Shown piece after piece: positions 33,680 through 41,240 of a DNA stretch of 64,000 nt. Numbering within the stretch: position 1 is the first letter of the stretch; each line of letters opens with the position of its first letter. The notes below the pieces were generated by a model. The model saw nothing but the letters and a program-made list of their open reading frames with translations, was not told where the DNA came from and ran no database searches. The stretch is taken from NCBI GenBank assembly GCA_017415025.1, contig JAFQJH010000006.1, positions 33,860 through 97,859 on the forward strand, given 5' to 3'. Source of the stretch: Clostridia bacterium. GTDB lineage: Bacteria > Bacillota > Clostridia > Oscillospirales > Acutalibacteraceae. The translations under genes were made by a program, and so were the position numbers.

Positions 33680-35488
33680 ATGGCCACTAAGATCATTTCA
33701 TTCATCTTGTCAATCGTCATGATGATCATGACAAGCATCTTCCCGGGCTTTGTATGGCCGGGAACAGAGACGATGGAAAAAGGCGAATTCTTGGCACGTG
33801 TAGGCGAAGCTTTCGGCTATGCAGTACCCGACACAGGCGATACATACTTTGGTGTTGAGCCCGGCGACGAGTATTACGAAGCTGTTGCTGCTGCTGCAGA
33901 GTACGGTATCCTCGTTGATTACGACGAGATCAAGTTCTTCAAGGCTGCTGATACAGAATTCGTTGCAACAGTCCTTGTTAACGCAGCAGGTCTCGAAATT
34001 GATGAGTCAGCTGTAATCGCTAACGCAGAGGATTTTGCAAACATTTCCAAGGTTTCAACAGCAGTTGTTAACGAGCTTATTCCCGTTGACAGCGAAGGTA
34101 AGGTAAGCACTGCTGCAATGTCCGTAAACGATATCACTGCTGCTATCACAGTAGCTGTTGGTCTTCGTTGCATTCCGGACGAAGTTATCGACGAGCTTGA
34201 GCTTGTTGACGGCGTTAAGACAGTAAGTGATTACACAGTAGCAGACGACGCTATCGTTCTTGACGCAGCTTCAGACATCGAAGCAGGTGACGTTTACGTT
34301 CTTGAACAGTCAGATGCTATCGTTACAGGCGCAGCTTACAAGGCAGAGTCTGTAGAAATCGTTGACGGTCAGAAGGTTGTTACTAACTCAGAAGTAGCTA
34401 TTGACGAAGTTATCGAGAAGATCGATTACGAAGGTTCAACAGACGTTGAGTTCGGTACAGCTATGATCCTTGACGGTAACGGCGCTGTTATCAGCGACGG
34501 TTACTTCGACACAGAAGGTCTCAGCGCTGAAGAAATCGACAACATCATCCACGGCATCCTTCTCACAATCGGTAACATCAGCTTCTCAATCGGTGATTTT
34601 GACATCGATGCTGAGGTTACAAAGACAGGTCTTGACTTCGCAGTTGCAACATCTATCGTTGACGGCGTTGTTCTCAAGAAGGAGTACTCTCTTTCTAACC
34701 TTTCAGTTGATGCTAAGGCTGACGTAAACATCGAGAAGTTCAACATCAACGAAGCATACCTTAACGTTGAGTATGATCTCGTTGACAAGACAACACTCTC
34801 AGGTTCCTACTACAAGGAGTTCGGTGAGGTTGTAGAGACAACAGGCGAGAAGCTTGAAGGCAAGAATAAGTTTGAGGAGCTCGTTAACCAGTACATCCTC
34901 AGCGAGTTCGATTCTTCAGCAATCAAACTCTTCACAGTTGTTGTTCCTCTCGGCTCAACTCCGCTTACAATCAACTTTGACATTCTCCTTAACATTGATG
35001 TAAACGGCAGAATGACAATCACTGTTACTTCTCAGGAGTATCACGGCATTTCTGTTATCAACAACAAGGTAAGCAAGGTCAGCGACGTTAACGTTCTTGA
35101 CCGTGTAGTTGATATCTACGGTTCATTCGAAGTTAAGCTTGGTCTTGGTTTAGGTCTCGGTCTCTTCGGATACACAATCATCGACGTTGAAGTTTACGGC
35201 GGTATCGGTGCTTGGGTAGAGGCACAGGCTAAGTTTGTTGATGCTGACGGTAACGTTATCCAGTCAACATACGCAATACCCGTTGACTATCTTGCAGAGG
35301 TAGCAGCAGGTATGGACTATGAAGGCGAAATCACAATTTCAGGTCATGCTGAAATCTACGGCATCCTTGAAATCGGTCTCGGCAACAACAGCGTTCTCAG
35401 CATCGTTGGTCTTTGCGAGACATGGACTATCTTTGGCAGAGATGTAGAAGGCAGCCTTATTGCTGAATTCGATTTCTCTAACATCTGA
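33680..35488 (+). CDS. Large secreted protein with an S-layer-homology-like N-terminal region
   Basis: 602 residues starting MATKIISFILSIVMMIMTSIFP, a signal peptide or anchor, after GGGAGG. An in-frame ATG-like extension upstream crosses the promoter and is rejected. Residues ~33-110 (EKGEFLARVGEAFGYAVPD, EYYEAVAAAAEYGILV, ADTEFVATVLVNAAGLEI) have the helix-rich look of SLH motifs, which bind secondary cell-wall polymer. The remainder is acidic and beta-rich with no known domain; a GLGLGLGLF run lies near residue 490. Codon use is as biased as in pyruvate:ferredoxin oxidoreductase, so it is probably abundant, perhaps a surface structural protein. This is inference. Confidence 0.75.
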   Translation: MATKIISFILSIVMMIMTSIFPGFVWPGTETMEKGEFLARVGEAFGYAVPDTGDTYFGVEPGDEYYEAVAAAAEYGILVDYDEIKFFKAADTEFVATVLVNAAGLEIDESAVIANAEDFANISKVSTAVVNELIPVDSEGKVSTAAMSVNDITAAITVAVGLRCIPDEVIDELELVDGVKTVSDYTVADDAIVLDAASDIEAGDVYVLEQSDAIVTGAAYKAESVEIVDGQKVVTNSEVAIDEVIEKIDYEGSTDVEFGTAMILDGNGAVISDGYFDTEGLSAEEIDNIIHGILLTIGNISFSIGDFDIDAEVTKTGLDFAVATSIVDGVVLKKEYSLSNLSVDAKADVNIEKFNINEAYLNVEYDLVDKTTLSGSYYKEFGEVVETTGEKLEGKNKFEELVNQYILSEFDSSAIKLFTVVVPLGSTPLTINFDILLNIDVNGRMTITVTSQEYHGISVINNKVSKVSDVNVLDRVVDIYGSFEVKLGLGLGLGLFGYTIIDVEVYGGIGAWVEAQAKFVDADGNVIQSTYAIPVDYLAEVAAGMDYEGEITISGHAEIYGILEIGLGNNSVLSIVGLCETWTIFGRDVEGSLIAEFDFSNI

Positions 35489-35506
35489 TTAGATTAAAAC
35501 TTACGG

Positions 35507-35536
35507 CCGTCGGGGGCAACCCCGACGGTTTTTTCT
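35507..35536 (+). terminator. Terminator of the SLH-like protein gene
   Basis: CCGTCGGGG pairs with CCCCGACGG around a GCAA loop, followed by six T. Confidence 0.95.
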
Positions 35537-35651
35537 TTTGTTCATAGAATTTTTTTAATTGCTTTATATCCTATTAAAAAACAAATGTAATGATAATTAT
35601 GGTAATTTGAGAAATATTTAAGAAAAAATGCGAAAAATAATCCAAAAGCAT

Positions 35652-35679
35652 TTGCAAACGCGTTGAAAAGTGATATAAT
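35652..35679 (+). promoter_or_regulatory. Promoter with LacI-family-like operator for the MFS-ABC operon
   Basis: TTGCAA (35652-35657), 16-nt spacer, TATAAT (35674-35679). The spacer contains AACGCGTT, the centre of LacI/CcpA type operators. Confidence 0.5.
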
Positions 35680-35776
35680 ACTCTGTAATTATGGGCTAAT
35701 GTGGATTTTTGTTCCCGTCTGACCGTAGTTGCAAAAAATCAACCGAAAAACAGGTTGTTTTGAAAGGATTGTTTTT

Positions 35777-37639
35777 ATGGCTGAAAAAATGAAGCTTAAT
35801 TACAAGAAAACCATACTTACAGGTTTTGGTTTCCTTGCAACTTCAATTGCTTGGGCAATTTATGACCCGTATATCACAAAGATTCTTAACAAGATTCTTT
35901 CCGAAAGTGATATGATTGCCCGCTGGAGTGAGGCTATCGGCAAGGCTATTCCGTGGATCGGCAAGTTTGCTGAAGCACAGGGCGAAAGCACGGTTGCTCT
36001 CGGCGGCGGCTTTACTCTCGTCCCGTTGTTCATCGGTATTATTATGACATTCGATAACATCTTCGGTGTTATCTTCCAGCCCACATTCGGTAAGCTCTCG
36101 GATAACTGCCATTCAAAGCTCGGTAAGCGCCGTCCGTTCATCGTCGCCTGTGCACCGATTTCGGCACTTCTCTTTACGCTTATCCCGATTGTTGCGCTCA
36201 ACGTACAGGGCGAAGCAAGACTTCCGCTCACAATGCTCGTTGTTATTCTCTTTGTTTTCTCAATGTCCTTGTGGCGTGCACCCGTTGTTGCACTTATGCC
36301 CGACCTTACACCTCCGCAGCTGCGTTCAGAGGGTAACGCTGTTATCAACCTTATGGGCGGTATCGGTTCGGCAGTAGGTATGGTTGCAGGTACACTCGGT
36401 ATCGCACTCTGCACACTTTTCGCAGGCTATACAAAGGCAGAAATCAAGGCGAACGAAACACTTTCCTTCCCCTACGTTTTTGCTATCGGTTCACTCGTTA
36501 TGATTGCCGGTATGCTCGTTCTTCTCTTCTTCGTTAAGGAAGAGGATACAAGCATCAAGCTCAAGGGTGAGGCTAACCAGTATGCTGACGCGAAGGCAAG
36601 AAGAAAGGCTGAAAAGGAAGCTGCAAAGGCACATAAGGCTGCTCTCAAGGCTGAAAAGCTTACAAAGAGCGAAAGAAAGAGTCTTCTCTTTATGCTCGGC
36701 TGTCTCTTCTTCCTCTTCTGCGGTACTAACGCAATCACAACCTTCTTCTCGCTTTTTGCACAGGAAATTCTTCATATGATTACATCTGAAGCAACACGTA
36801 TTATGCTTATCTTTGCTGTGTGCTCGGGTGTTGCAGCTCTTCCTGCAGGTAAGTTCGGCAAGAAATTCGGCAGAAAAAAGACTATCGTTGCAGGTATTTC
36901 TGTTTTCCTTACAGCATTCATCGTGTTCTTCGGAGTGTTCCTTGTAATGCTCGGCGGACAGGATCTTTCAATCAAGAGCTACGTTGAAGTAAACAACGCA
37001 TACATCGCGGTTAATGACCACGTTAACGCATACAATTCAGAAATCAGTGACCTTGCCAAGGCTGAAGGCAGAGACCTTGCAGAGGCAGAGATCATCACAA
37101 TGGATTCCTACATTAATTATAAGCTCGGCAAGACCGTTGAGGGCGCACAGTACTATGCAGAGTTTGATAAGTACTTTGCAGAGAATGCAGGTGTTGCTAC
37201 CGAGGAAGCTGTTGTTGCAGTTGCAGAGAAGATTCTCGCTCTCGAAAATGCAGACTTCGCAACCTCTCTTGAGGCTATTTCAAATTCAGTTTCAGGCATC
37301 ACAAAGATTCTTCGCGTTCTTATTTATCCCGTTCTTATCCTTGGCGGTGCTGCAAATATGTTCATCACCGTTAATACGCTTCCGCTTGTTCTTGACATCG
37401 GCGGTGTTGAAAAGGTCGGAACCTTCACAGGCTACTACTACACAGCAACCTTCTCTGCACAGATTGCTGCACCTATTGTTTACGGCTTCATCCGTATGTT
37501 TGCGGGAACGTATATGTCGCTGTTCTATTACAGCCCCGTTATGTTCGCGCTCGCAATCTTCTTCATTCTCTTCGTTAAGCACGGCGAGTCGAAGATTACG
37601 GACGATATGATTAAAGAAGCACGTATGTCAGAAGACTAA
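35777..37639 (+). CDS. MFS sugar transporter (GPH/SLC45-like) with a large external loop
   Basis: 620 residues from the ATG at 35777, preceded by GAAAGGA. About twelve transmembrane helices; the segment DNIFGVIFQPTFGKLSDNCHSKLGKRRPF is the conserved loop 2-3 signature of glycoside-pentoside-hexuronide and sucrose-type carriers. A charged cytosolic loop (KARRKAEKEAAKAHKAALKA) joins the halves. Between two later helices is an insert of about 110 residues (SYVEVNNAYIAVNDHVNAY to FATSLEAISNSVS), hydrophilic and helical, probably outside the cell; the family normally has a short loop there. Uptake of an oligosaccharide by cation symport is likely. First gene of an operon with an ABC transporter. 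Confidence 0.85.
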   Translation: MAEKMKLNYKKTILTGFGFLATSIAWAIYDPYITKILNKILSESDMIARWSEAIGKAIPWIGKFAEAQGESTVALGGGFTLVPLFIGIIMTFDNIFGVIFQPTFGKLSDNCHSKLGKRRPFIVACAPISALLFTLIPIVALNVQGEARLPLTMLVVILFVFSMSLWRAPVVALMPDLTPPQLRSEGNAVINLMGGIGSAVGMVAGTLGIALCTLFAGYTKAEIKANETLSFPYVFAIGSLVMIAGMLVLLFFVKEEDTSIKLKGEANQYADAKARRKAEKEAAKAHKAALKAEKLTKSERKSLLFMLGCLFFLFCGTNAITTFFSLFAQEILHMITSEATRIMLIFAVCSGVAALPAGKFGKKFGRKKTIVAGISVFLTAFIVFFGVFLVMLGGQDLSIKSYVEVNNAYIAVNDHVNAYNSEISDLAKAEGRDLAEAEIITMDSYINYKLGKTVEGAQYYAEFDKYFAENAGVATEEAVVAVAEKILALENADFATSLEAISNSVSGITKILRVLIYPVLILGGAANMFITVNTLPLVLDIGGVEKVGTFTGYYYTATFSAQIAAPIVYGFIRMFAGTYMSLFYYSPVMFALAIFFILFVKHGESKITDDMIKEARMSED

Positions 37640-37662
37640 TACCCCGATTTGGAGGAAGAAAA

Positions 37663-38367
37663 ATGAGTGAGACTTTATTGAAAGTCAGAAATCTGAAAAA
37701 AAGCTACGGCACACATCAGGTGCTTAACGGTGTTTCCTTTGATGTGCCCGCAGGCAAGATTGTCGGCCTTCTTGGTCCCAACGGCTGCGGAAAGACCTCG
37801 ATGATTAAATCAATCGTCGGTCTTATCAACGACTACGAGGGAAAAATTCTTATCAACGGCAAGGCTCCCGGAGTGGAGTCCAAGGCTATCGTTGCCTACC
37901 TGCCCGAGAAGAATTATCTCGCACCGTGGATGACGCCCAAGCACGCAATCAATTATATGGCAGATTTCTACAAGAATTTTGACAAGGAAAAAGCTCTCAA
38001 TATGGCACAGACCTTTAACCTTGACTTAACCCAGAAGATTAAAACAATGTCAAAGGGTCAGCAGGAAAAGCTCCAGCTCATCCTTGTAATGTGCCGAAAG
38101 GCTGACCTTTATATTCTCGACGAGCCTCTCGGCGGTGTTGACCTTGTTTCAAGAGAATTTATCCTTGACACGATTATGAAAAATCACTCGGAAAATTCTA
38201 CAATTCTTCTCTCGACACACCTTATCTATGATATCGAGCGCATCCTTGACCGTGTTCTTATGGTCAAGGGCGGCGATCTCGTTGTCAACACGGATGTTGA
38301 AAATATTGCCGCAACAGGCAAGAGTGTTGAAGATTTGTTCAGGGAGGTGTTCAGCTATGCTGTCTAA
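37663..38367 (+). CDS. ABC transporter ATP-binding protein
   Basis: 234 residues. Walker A GLLGPNGCGKTS near residue 42, signature-like MSKGQQEKLQLIL near residue 128 (SKGQQ instead of LSGGQ), Walker B DLYILDEP and the switch-His region LSTHLIYD. It fits the BcrA/YhaQ-type exporters that pair with small membrane proteins. The next gene starts inside its last codons, so the two form one transporter. Starts 23 bases after the MFS gene with GGAGGAAG. Confidence 0.93.
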   Translation: MSETLLKVRNLKKSYGTHQVLNGVSFDVPAGKIVGLLGPNGCGKTSMIKSIVGLINDYEGKILINGKAPGVESKAIVAYLPEKNYLAPWMTPKHAINYMADFYKNFDKEKALNMAQTFNLDLTQKIKTMSKGQQEKLQLILVMCRKADLYILDEPLGGVDLVSREFILDTIMKNHSENSTILLSTHLIYDIERILDRVLMVKGGDLVVNTDVENIAATGKSVEDLFREVFSYAV

Positions 38368-39187
38368 GCTTTTAAAGCACGAGCTTATTTCAACGGGCAG
38401 AATTATGGGCGTTCTCTATGCCGTAGTTGGTGTTCTTATGGCTTATATCGTCGGCTCATATTACATCGGCAAGGGCAGTGAGGCTGCAACAACGGGCCAG
38501 ATGCTCGGAATGATGGTTCTTCTCCTCGTTTCCTCCTGCAGCTTCTTCCTGACGGTAATCGTTATGATTTCCAATTTCCAGCGAACACTTTACGGCGACC
38601 AGGGTTATCTTACGTTCACTCTTCCCGTCAAGAGCACGGCGCTCCTTGCATCAAAGATTATTGTTTCAACTATCTGGTTTATTGCCGCTTTTGTCTGCCT
38701 TATGGGCACAATGGCGATAATGTATTACGTTATCAGAGAGGATTATATCGGACAGGAAAGCTATGCGATGATTGAGTCGATGCTTCCGCTTCTTCTCGGC
38801 GGAAAGTCGCTTGCAACGGTTGTTGTATCAATAGTTGTTTATCTTGTTTCCTTCTTCATCCGCTTTGCAGTTCTTTCTATTGAGGTTTATTTTGCAATCA
38901 GCCTTGCAAACACAAGACTTTTCCAGAAGAGACATCTTCTCTGGACAATCGTTTTCTCAATGGGCATAATTTATGCCGCAGAAAGTGTCTCAACTCTCAT
39001 TTCCGAGAATATTGATTTCGGTCTTGCGATAACGGCAGATAAAATGACGCTTATCACAAATCAGCTTCAGGTTGGTGCAAGCGCAACGTATATCAATCTT
39101 ATAACAATCATTATTTCCCTTCTGTTCGGTATCGGCTTCTTCTTTGCAACGCACTACGTTATGAACAAGAAGGTTAACATCAGATAA
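38357..39187 (+). CDS. ABC transporter membrane protein
   Basis: 276 residues with six hydrophobic segments. The start ATG at 38357 lies 11 bases inside the ATPase gene and follows GGGAGGTGT. The short cytosolic N terminus (MLSKLLKHELISTGRIM) is the typical coupling region of ABC-2 type exporters. Substrate unknown; lipid, antimicrobial or sugar-related export is possible. Its stop overlaps the nadD start (TAATG), so this transporter is read through into the nadD operon. Confidence 0.85.
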   Translation: MLSKLLKHELISTGRIMGVLYAVVGVLMAYIVGSYYIGKGSEAATTGQMLGMMVLLLVSSCSFFLTVIVMISNFQRTLYGDQGYLTFTLPVKSTALLASKIIVSTIWFIAAFVCLMGTMAIMYYVIREDYIGQESYAMIESMLPLLLGGKSLATVVVSIVVYLVSFFIRFAVLSIEVYFAISLANTRLFQKRHLLWTIVFSMGIIYAAESVSTLISENIDFGLAITADKMTLITNQLQVGASATYINLITIIISLLFGIGFFFATHYVMNKKVNIR

Positions 39188-39789
39188 TGCGTATCGGAAT
39201 TTTCGGCGGAACCTTTGACCCGCCGCACGCAGGGCATAAAAAATATGCCGATGAGGTGAGAAATAAGCTTTCTCTCGATAACTTGATTGTTATCCCGACC
39301 GCCGCTCCGCCGCATAAGCAGAAGAAAACCTCGACTACGGCTGAGGACAGGCTGAATATGCTCGGACTGCTTTTTGAAAAAGACAGCGGAGTGCTAGTCA
39401 GCGATATGGAAATTGCGCGCGGAGGAAGGAGCTACACCTTCGAAACAGTAACTCTTCTGCGTGAGCAATATCCCGACGACGAGCTGATTTTTATACTCGG
39501 CTCGGATATGCTGCTTTCATTTCACACGTGGAAAAATCCCGACGTGATATTGGAAAAGGTTAAAATCTGCGCCGTTACACGTGACGGTGAGATTAGTAAA
39601 AAAATGCTCGGGGAATATGCCGAAAAGCACTTCCCCGGAAAAAAAGAACGCTTCATTATCTGCGACTTTGAGCCGATTGAAATCAGTTCAACCGAAATCC
39701 GCGAAAAAGTAAAAAACGGCTTATCGGTTGAGGGGCTTGTTGATGCGCAGGTTATGGAATATATAAAAGAAAAGGAGTTATACCTTTGA
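39187..39789 (+). CDS. nadD: Nicotinate-nucleotide adenylyltransferase
   Basis: 200 residues. FGGTFDPPHAGH is the nucleotidyltransferase HxGH motif, and ISSTEIRE near residue 178 is the second ATP-binding motif. It adenylates nicotinate mononucleotide to deamido-NAD in NAD synthesis. The start overlaps the preceding stop codon. nadD-yqeK-rsfS is a conserved order in Firmicutes. Confidence 0.96.
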   Translation: MRIGIFGGTFDPPHAGHKKYADEVRNKLSLDNLIVIPTAAPPHKQKKTSTTAEDRLNMLGLLFEKDSGVLVSDMEIARGGRSYTFETVTLLREQYPDDELIFILGSDMLLSFHTWKNPDVILEKVKICAVTRDGEISKKMLGEYAEKHFPGKKERFIICDFEPIEISSTEIREKVKNGLSVEGLVDAQVMEYIKEKELYL

Positions 39790-40376
39790 ACGGCTGGACT
39801 GATGAAAGAATCATTGAGCTCATAAGGTCAAAGCTTGAGGTAAGACGGTTTCAGCACAGTCTGAACGTTGCCGAAAGTGCGCGTTACCTTGCCGAAAAAT
39901 ACGGCTACGATGCGGACAAGGCGTATACGGCAGGTCTTTTGCACGACGTTATGAAAAATTCCTCACCCGAGGAACAGCTGGGGGTTATAACCGAGGCAGG
40001 GATTGAGCTTTTGCCCGAGGAACGTGCCAACAAAAAGCTCTGGCACGCAATCGCAGGCGCGGCTTACATCAAAATGGTTATGGGTATAGACGACAAGGAG
40101 CTTTACCGCGCCGTCAGATACCACACGACAGGCAGGGCAAAAATGACCTTGCTTGAAAAAATTGTTTATCTTGCGGATTACATATCGGCAGAGCGCAGCT
40201 ATCCCGGCGTTGATGATATGCGCCGTCTGTGCGACGAGTCTATGGACGAGGCGATTCTTTATGCGCTCGAGTTCGGTATTCCCGATCTTGTCAGACGCGG
40301 CAACGTTATCCATCCCGACAGCGTTGACCTTTATAACGAGGTCGTAATCAAAAAGCAAAGGGGCGAAGAGATATGA
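39786..40376 (+). CDS. yqeK: YqeK-type HD-domain hydrolase (probable Ap4A hydrolase)
   Basis: 196 residues beginning at a TTG codon (39786) that overlaps the nadD stop. AAGGAG lies nine bases before and no other start fits. The HD motif is LLHDVMKN (residue ~55), with the upstream His in RRFQHSLNV and a downstream His in YHTTGRAKM. YqeK proteins cleave diadenosine tetraphosphate to two ADP in Firmicutes. Its stop overlaps the rsfS start (ATGA). Confidence 0.92.
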   Translation: MNGWTDERIIELIRSKLEVRRFQHSLNVAESARYLAEKYGYDADKAYTAGLLHDVMKNSSPEEQLGVITEAGIELLPEERANKKLWHAIAGAAYIKMVMGIDDKELYRAVRYHTTGRAKMTLLEKIVYLADYISAERSYPGVDDMRRLCDESMDEAILYALEFGIPDLVRRGNVIHPDSVDLYNEVVIKKQRGEEI

Positions 40377-40729
40377 CATCACTTGAAACAGCAAGAAATA
40401 TTGTTAAAATTCTGGACAATAAAAAAGCGATTGACATTTCGCTTATCGAAACGAAGGAGCTTACAATCGTTTCCGATTATTTTATTATAGCGAACGGTAC
40501 TTCAAACACTCACGTGCGCTCGCTTGCAGATGAAATTGACGAAGAAATGGCAAAGCTCGGCGTACAGCCCGACCACATTGAGGGCAGAGCAACAGGCTGG
40601 ATTCTTCTCGACTACGGCTGTGTGCTCGTTCACATTTTTGACCCGCAGTCAAGAGAGTATTACAACCTCGAAAGACTTTGGGGCGATGCCGCACACGTTG
40701 ACATTTCCGACATTATTACGCCGGACTAA
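40373..40729 (+). CDS. rsfS: Ribosomal silencing factor RsfS
   Basis: 118 residues, normal length. LKTIVSDYFIIANGTS-like strand (ELTIVSDYFIIANGTSNTH), GWILLDYGCVLVHIF and REYYNLERLWGDA are the family hallmarks. It binds ribosomal protein L14 and blocks subunit joining when nutrients are scarce. Start overlaps the yqeK stop. The expected downstream neighbour leuS follows, but a repeat-flanked endonuclease cassette has come between them. Confidence 0.95.
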   Translation: MTSLETARNIVKILDNKKAIDISLIETKELTIVSDYFIIANGTSNTHVRSLADEIDEEMAKLGVQPDHIEGRATGWILLDYGCVLVHIFDPQSREYYNLERLWGDAAHVDISDIITPD

Positions 40730-40750
40730 AATTCATATCGAACCGTTTCT

Positions 40751-40806
40751 GCCTCCCTTGTGTAAAGGGAGGTGGGTTTTGCGAAGCAAAAGTCGGAGGG
40801 ATTGTT
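40751..40806 (+). repeat. Left repeat of the DUF559 cassette
   Basis: Built from a hairpin (CCTCCCTT/AAGGGAGG), a second small palindrome (TTTTGCGAAGCAAAA) and the end GGAGGGATTGTT. Same layout as 54255-54309 and the inverted partner 41150-41195. Confidence 0.85.
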
Positions 40807-41202
40807 ATGGAAAGAATACATAATAAAGAACTCGTTTCAACAGCGAAAATGCTTCGTAAAAATATGACAAAAGAAGAAAAGCATCTGTGGTATGATTTTT
40901 TGAGGACATATCCGATAAGGTTTATACGTCAAAAAATAATCGGACGATATATAGTTGATTTTTATTGCGCAAAAGCTAAGTTGGTTATAGAACTTGACGG
41001 TTCACAGCATTATGAAGAAAAAGGTATGAAAAATGATGCTGAACGGACGAAGTTTCTCGAAACATACGGATTAAAAATTGTGCGAATACCAAACACGGAA
41101 ATAAACAACAATTTTGACGGTGTTTGTGAATATATCAATAAAAATATAAAACAATCCCTCAGTCCTTCGGACAGCTCCCTTTACACAAGGGAGCCACGAT
41201 GA
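40807..41202 (+). CDS. DUF559 / Vsr-like endonuclease in a repeat-bounded cassette
   Basis: 131 residues. The N terminus (LVSTAKMLRKNMTKEEKHLW) is the DUF559 helix. RQKIIGRYIVDFYCAKAKLVIELDGSQH contains the PD-(D/E)xK-like core, with Asp in VDFY and the ELDGSQH strand, as in very-short-patch-repair type nucleases. ATG 40807 directly follows the left repeat, whose GGAGGG end forms the ribosome binding site. The last ~17 codons (SLSPSDSSLYTREPR) are read from the inverted right repeat and the stop lies seven bases beyond it. It sits between rsfS and leuS, which are normally adjacent. DNA nicking or repeat mobilisation is inferred; the family has no firm function. Confidence 0.85.
   Translation: MERIHNKELVSTAKMLRKNMTKEEKHLWYDFLRTYPIRFIRQKIIGRYIVDFYCAKAKLVIELDGSQHYEEKGMKNDAERTKFLETYGLKIVRIPNTEINNNFDGVCEYINKNIKQSLSPSDSSLYTREPR
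41150..41195 (-). repeat. Right, inverted repeat of the DUF559 cassette
   Basis: Reads AACAATCCCTC inward and ends CAAGGGAGCC; on the minus strand it matches the hairpin and the GAGGGATTGTT end of 40751-40806, with a different middle palindrome (TCCGAAGGA). Confidence 0.85.
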
Positions 41203-41240
41203 TTGCAGGCTGAGATGATTTAACTCGGAGGAATATTGAA

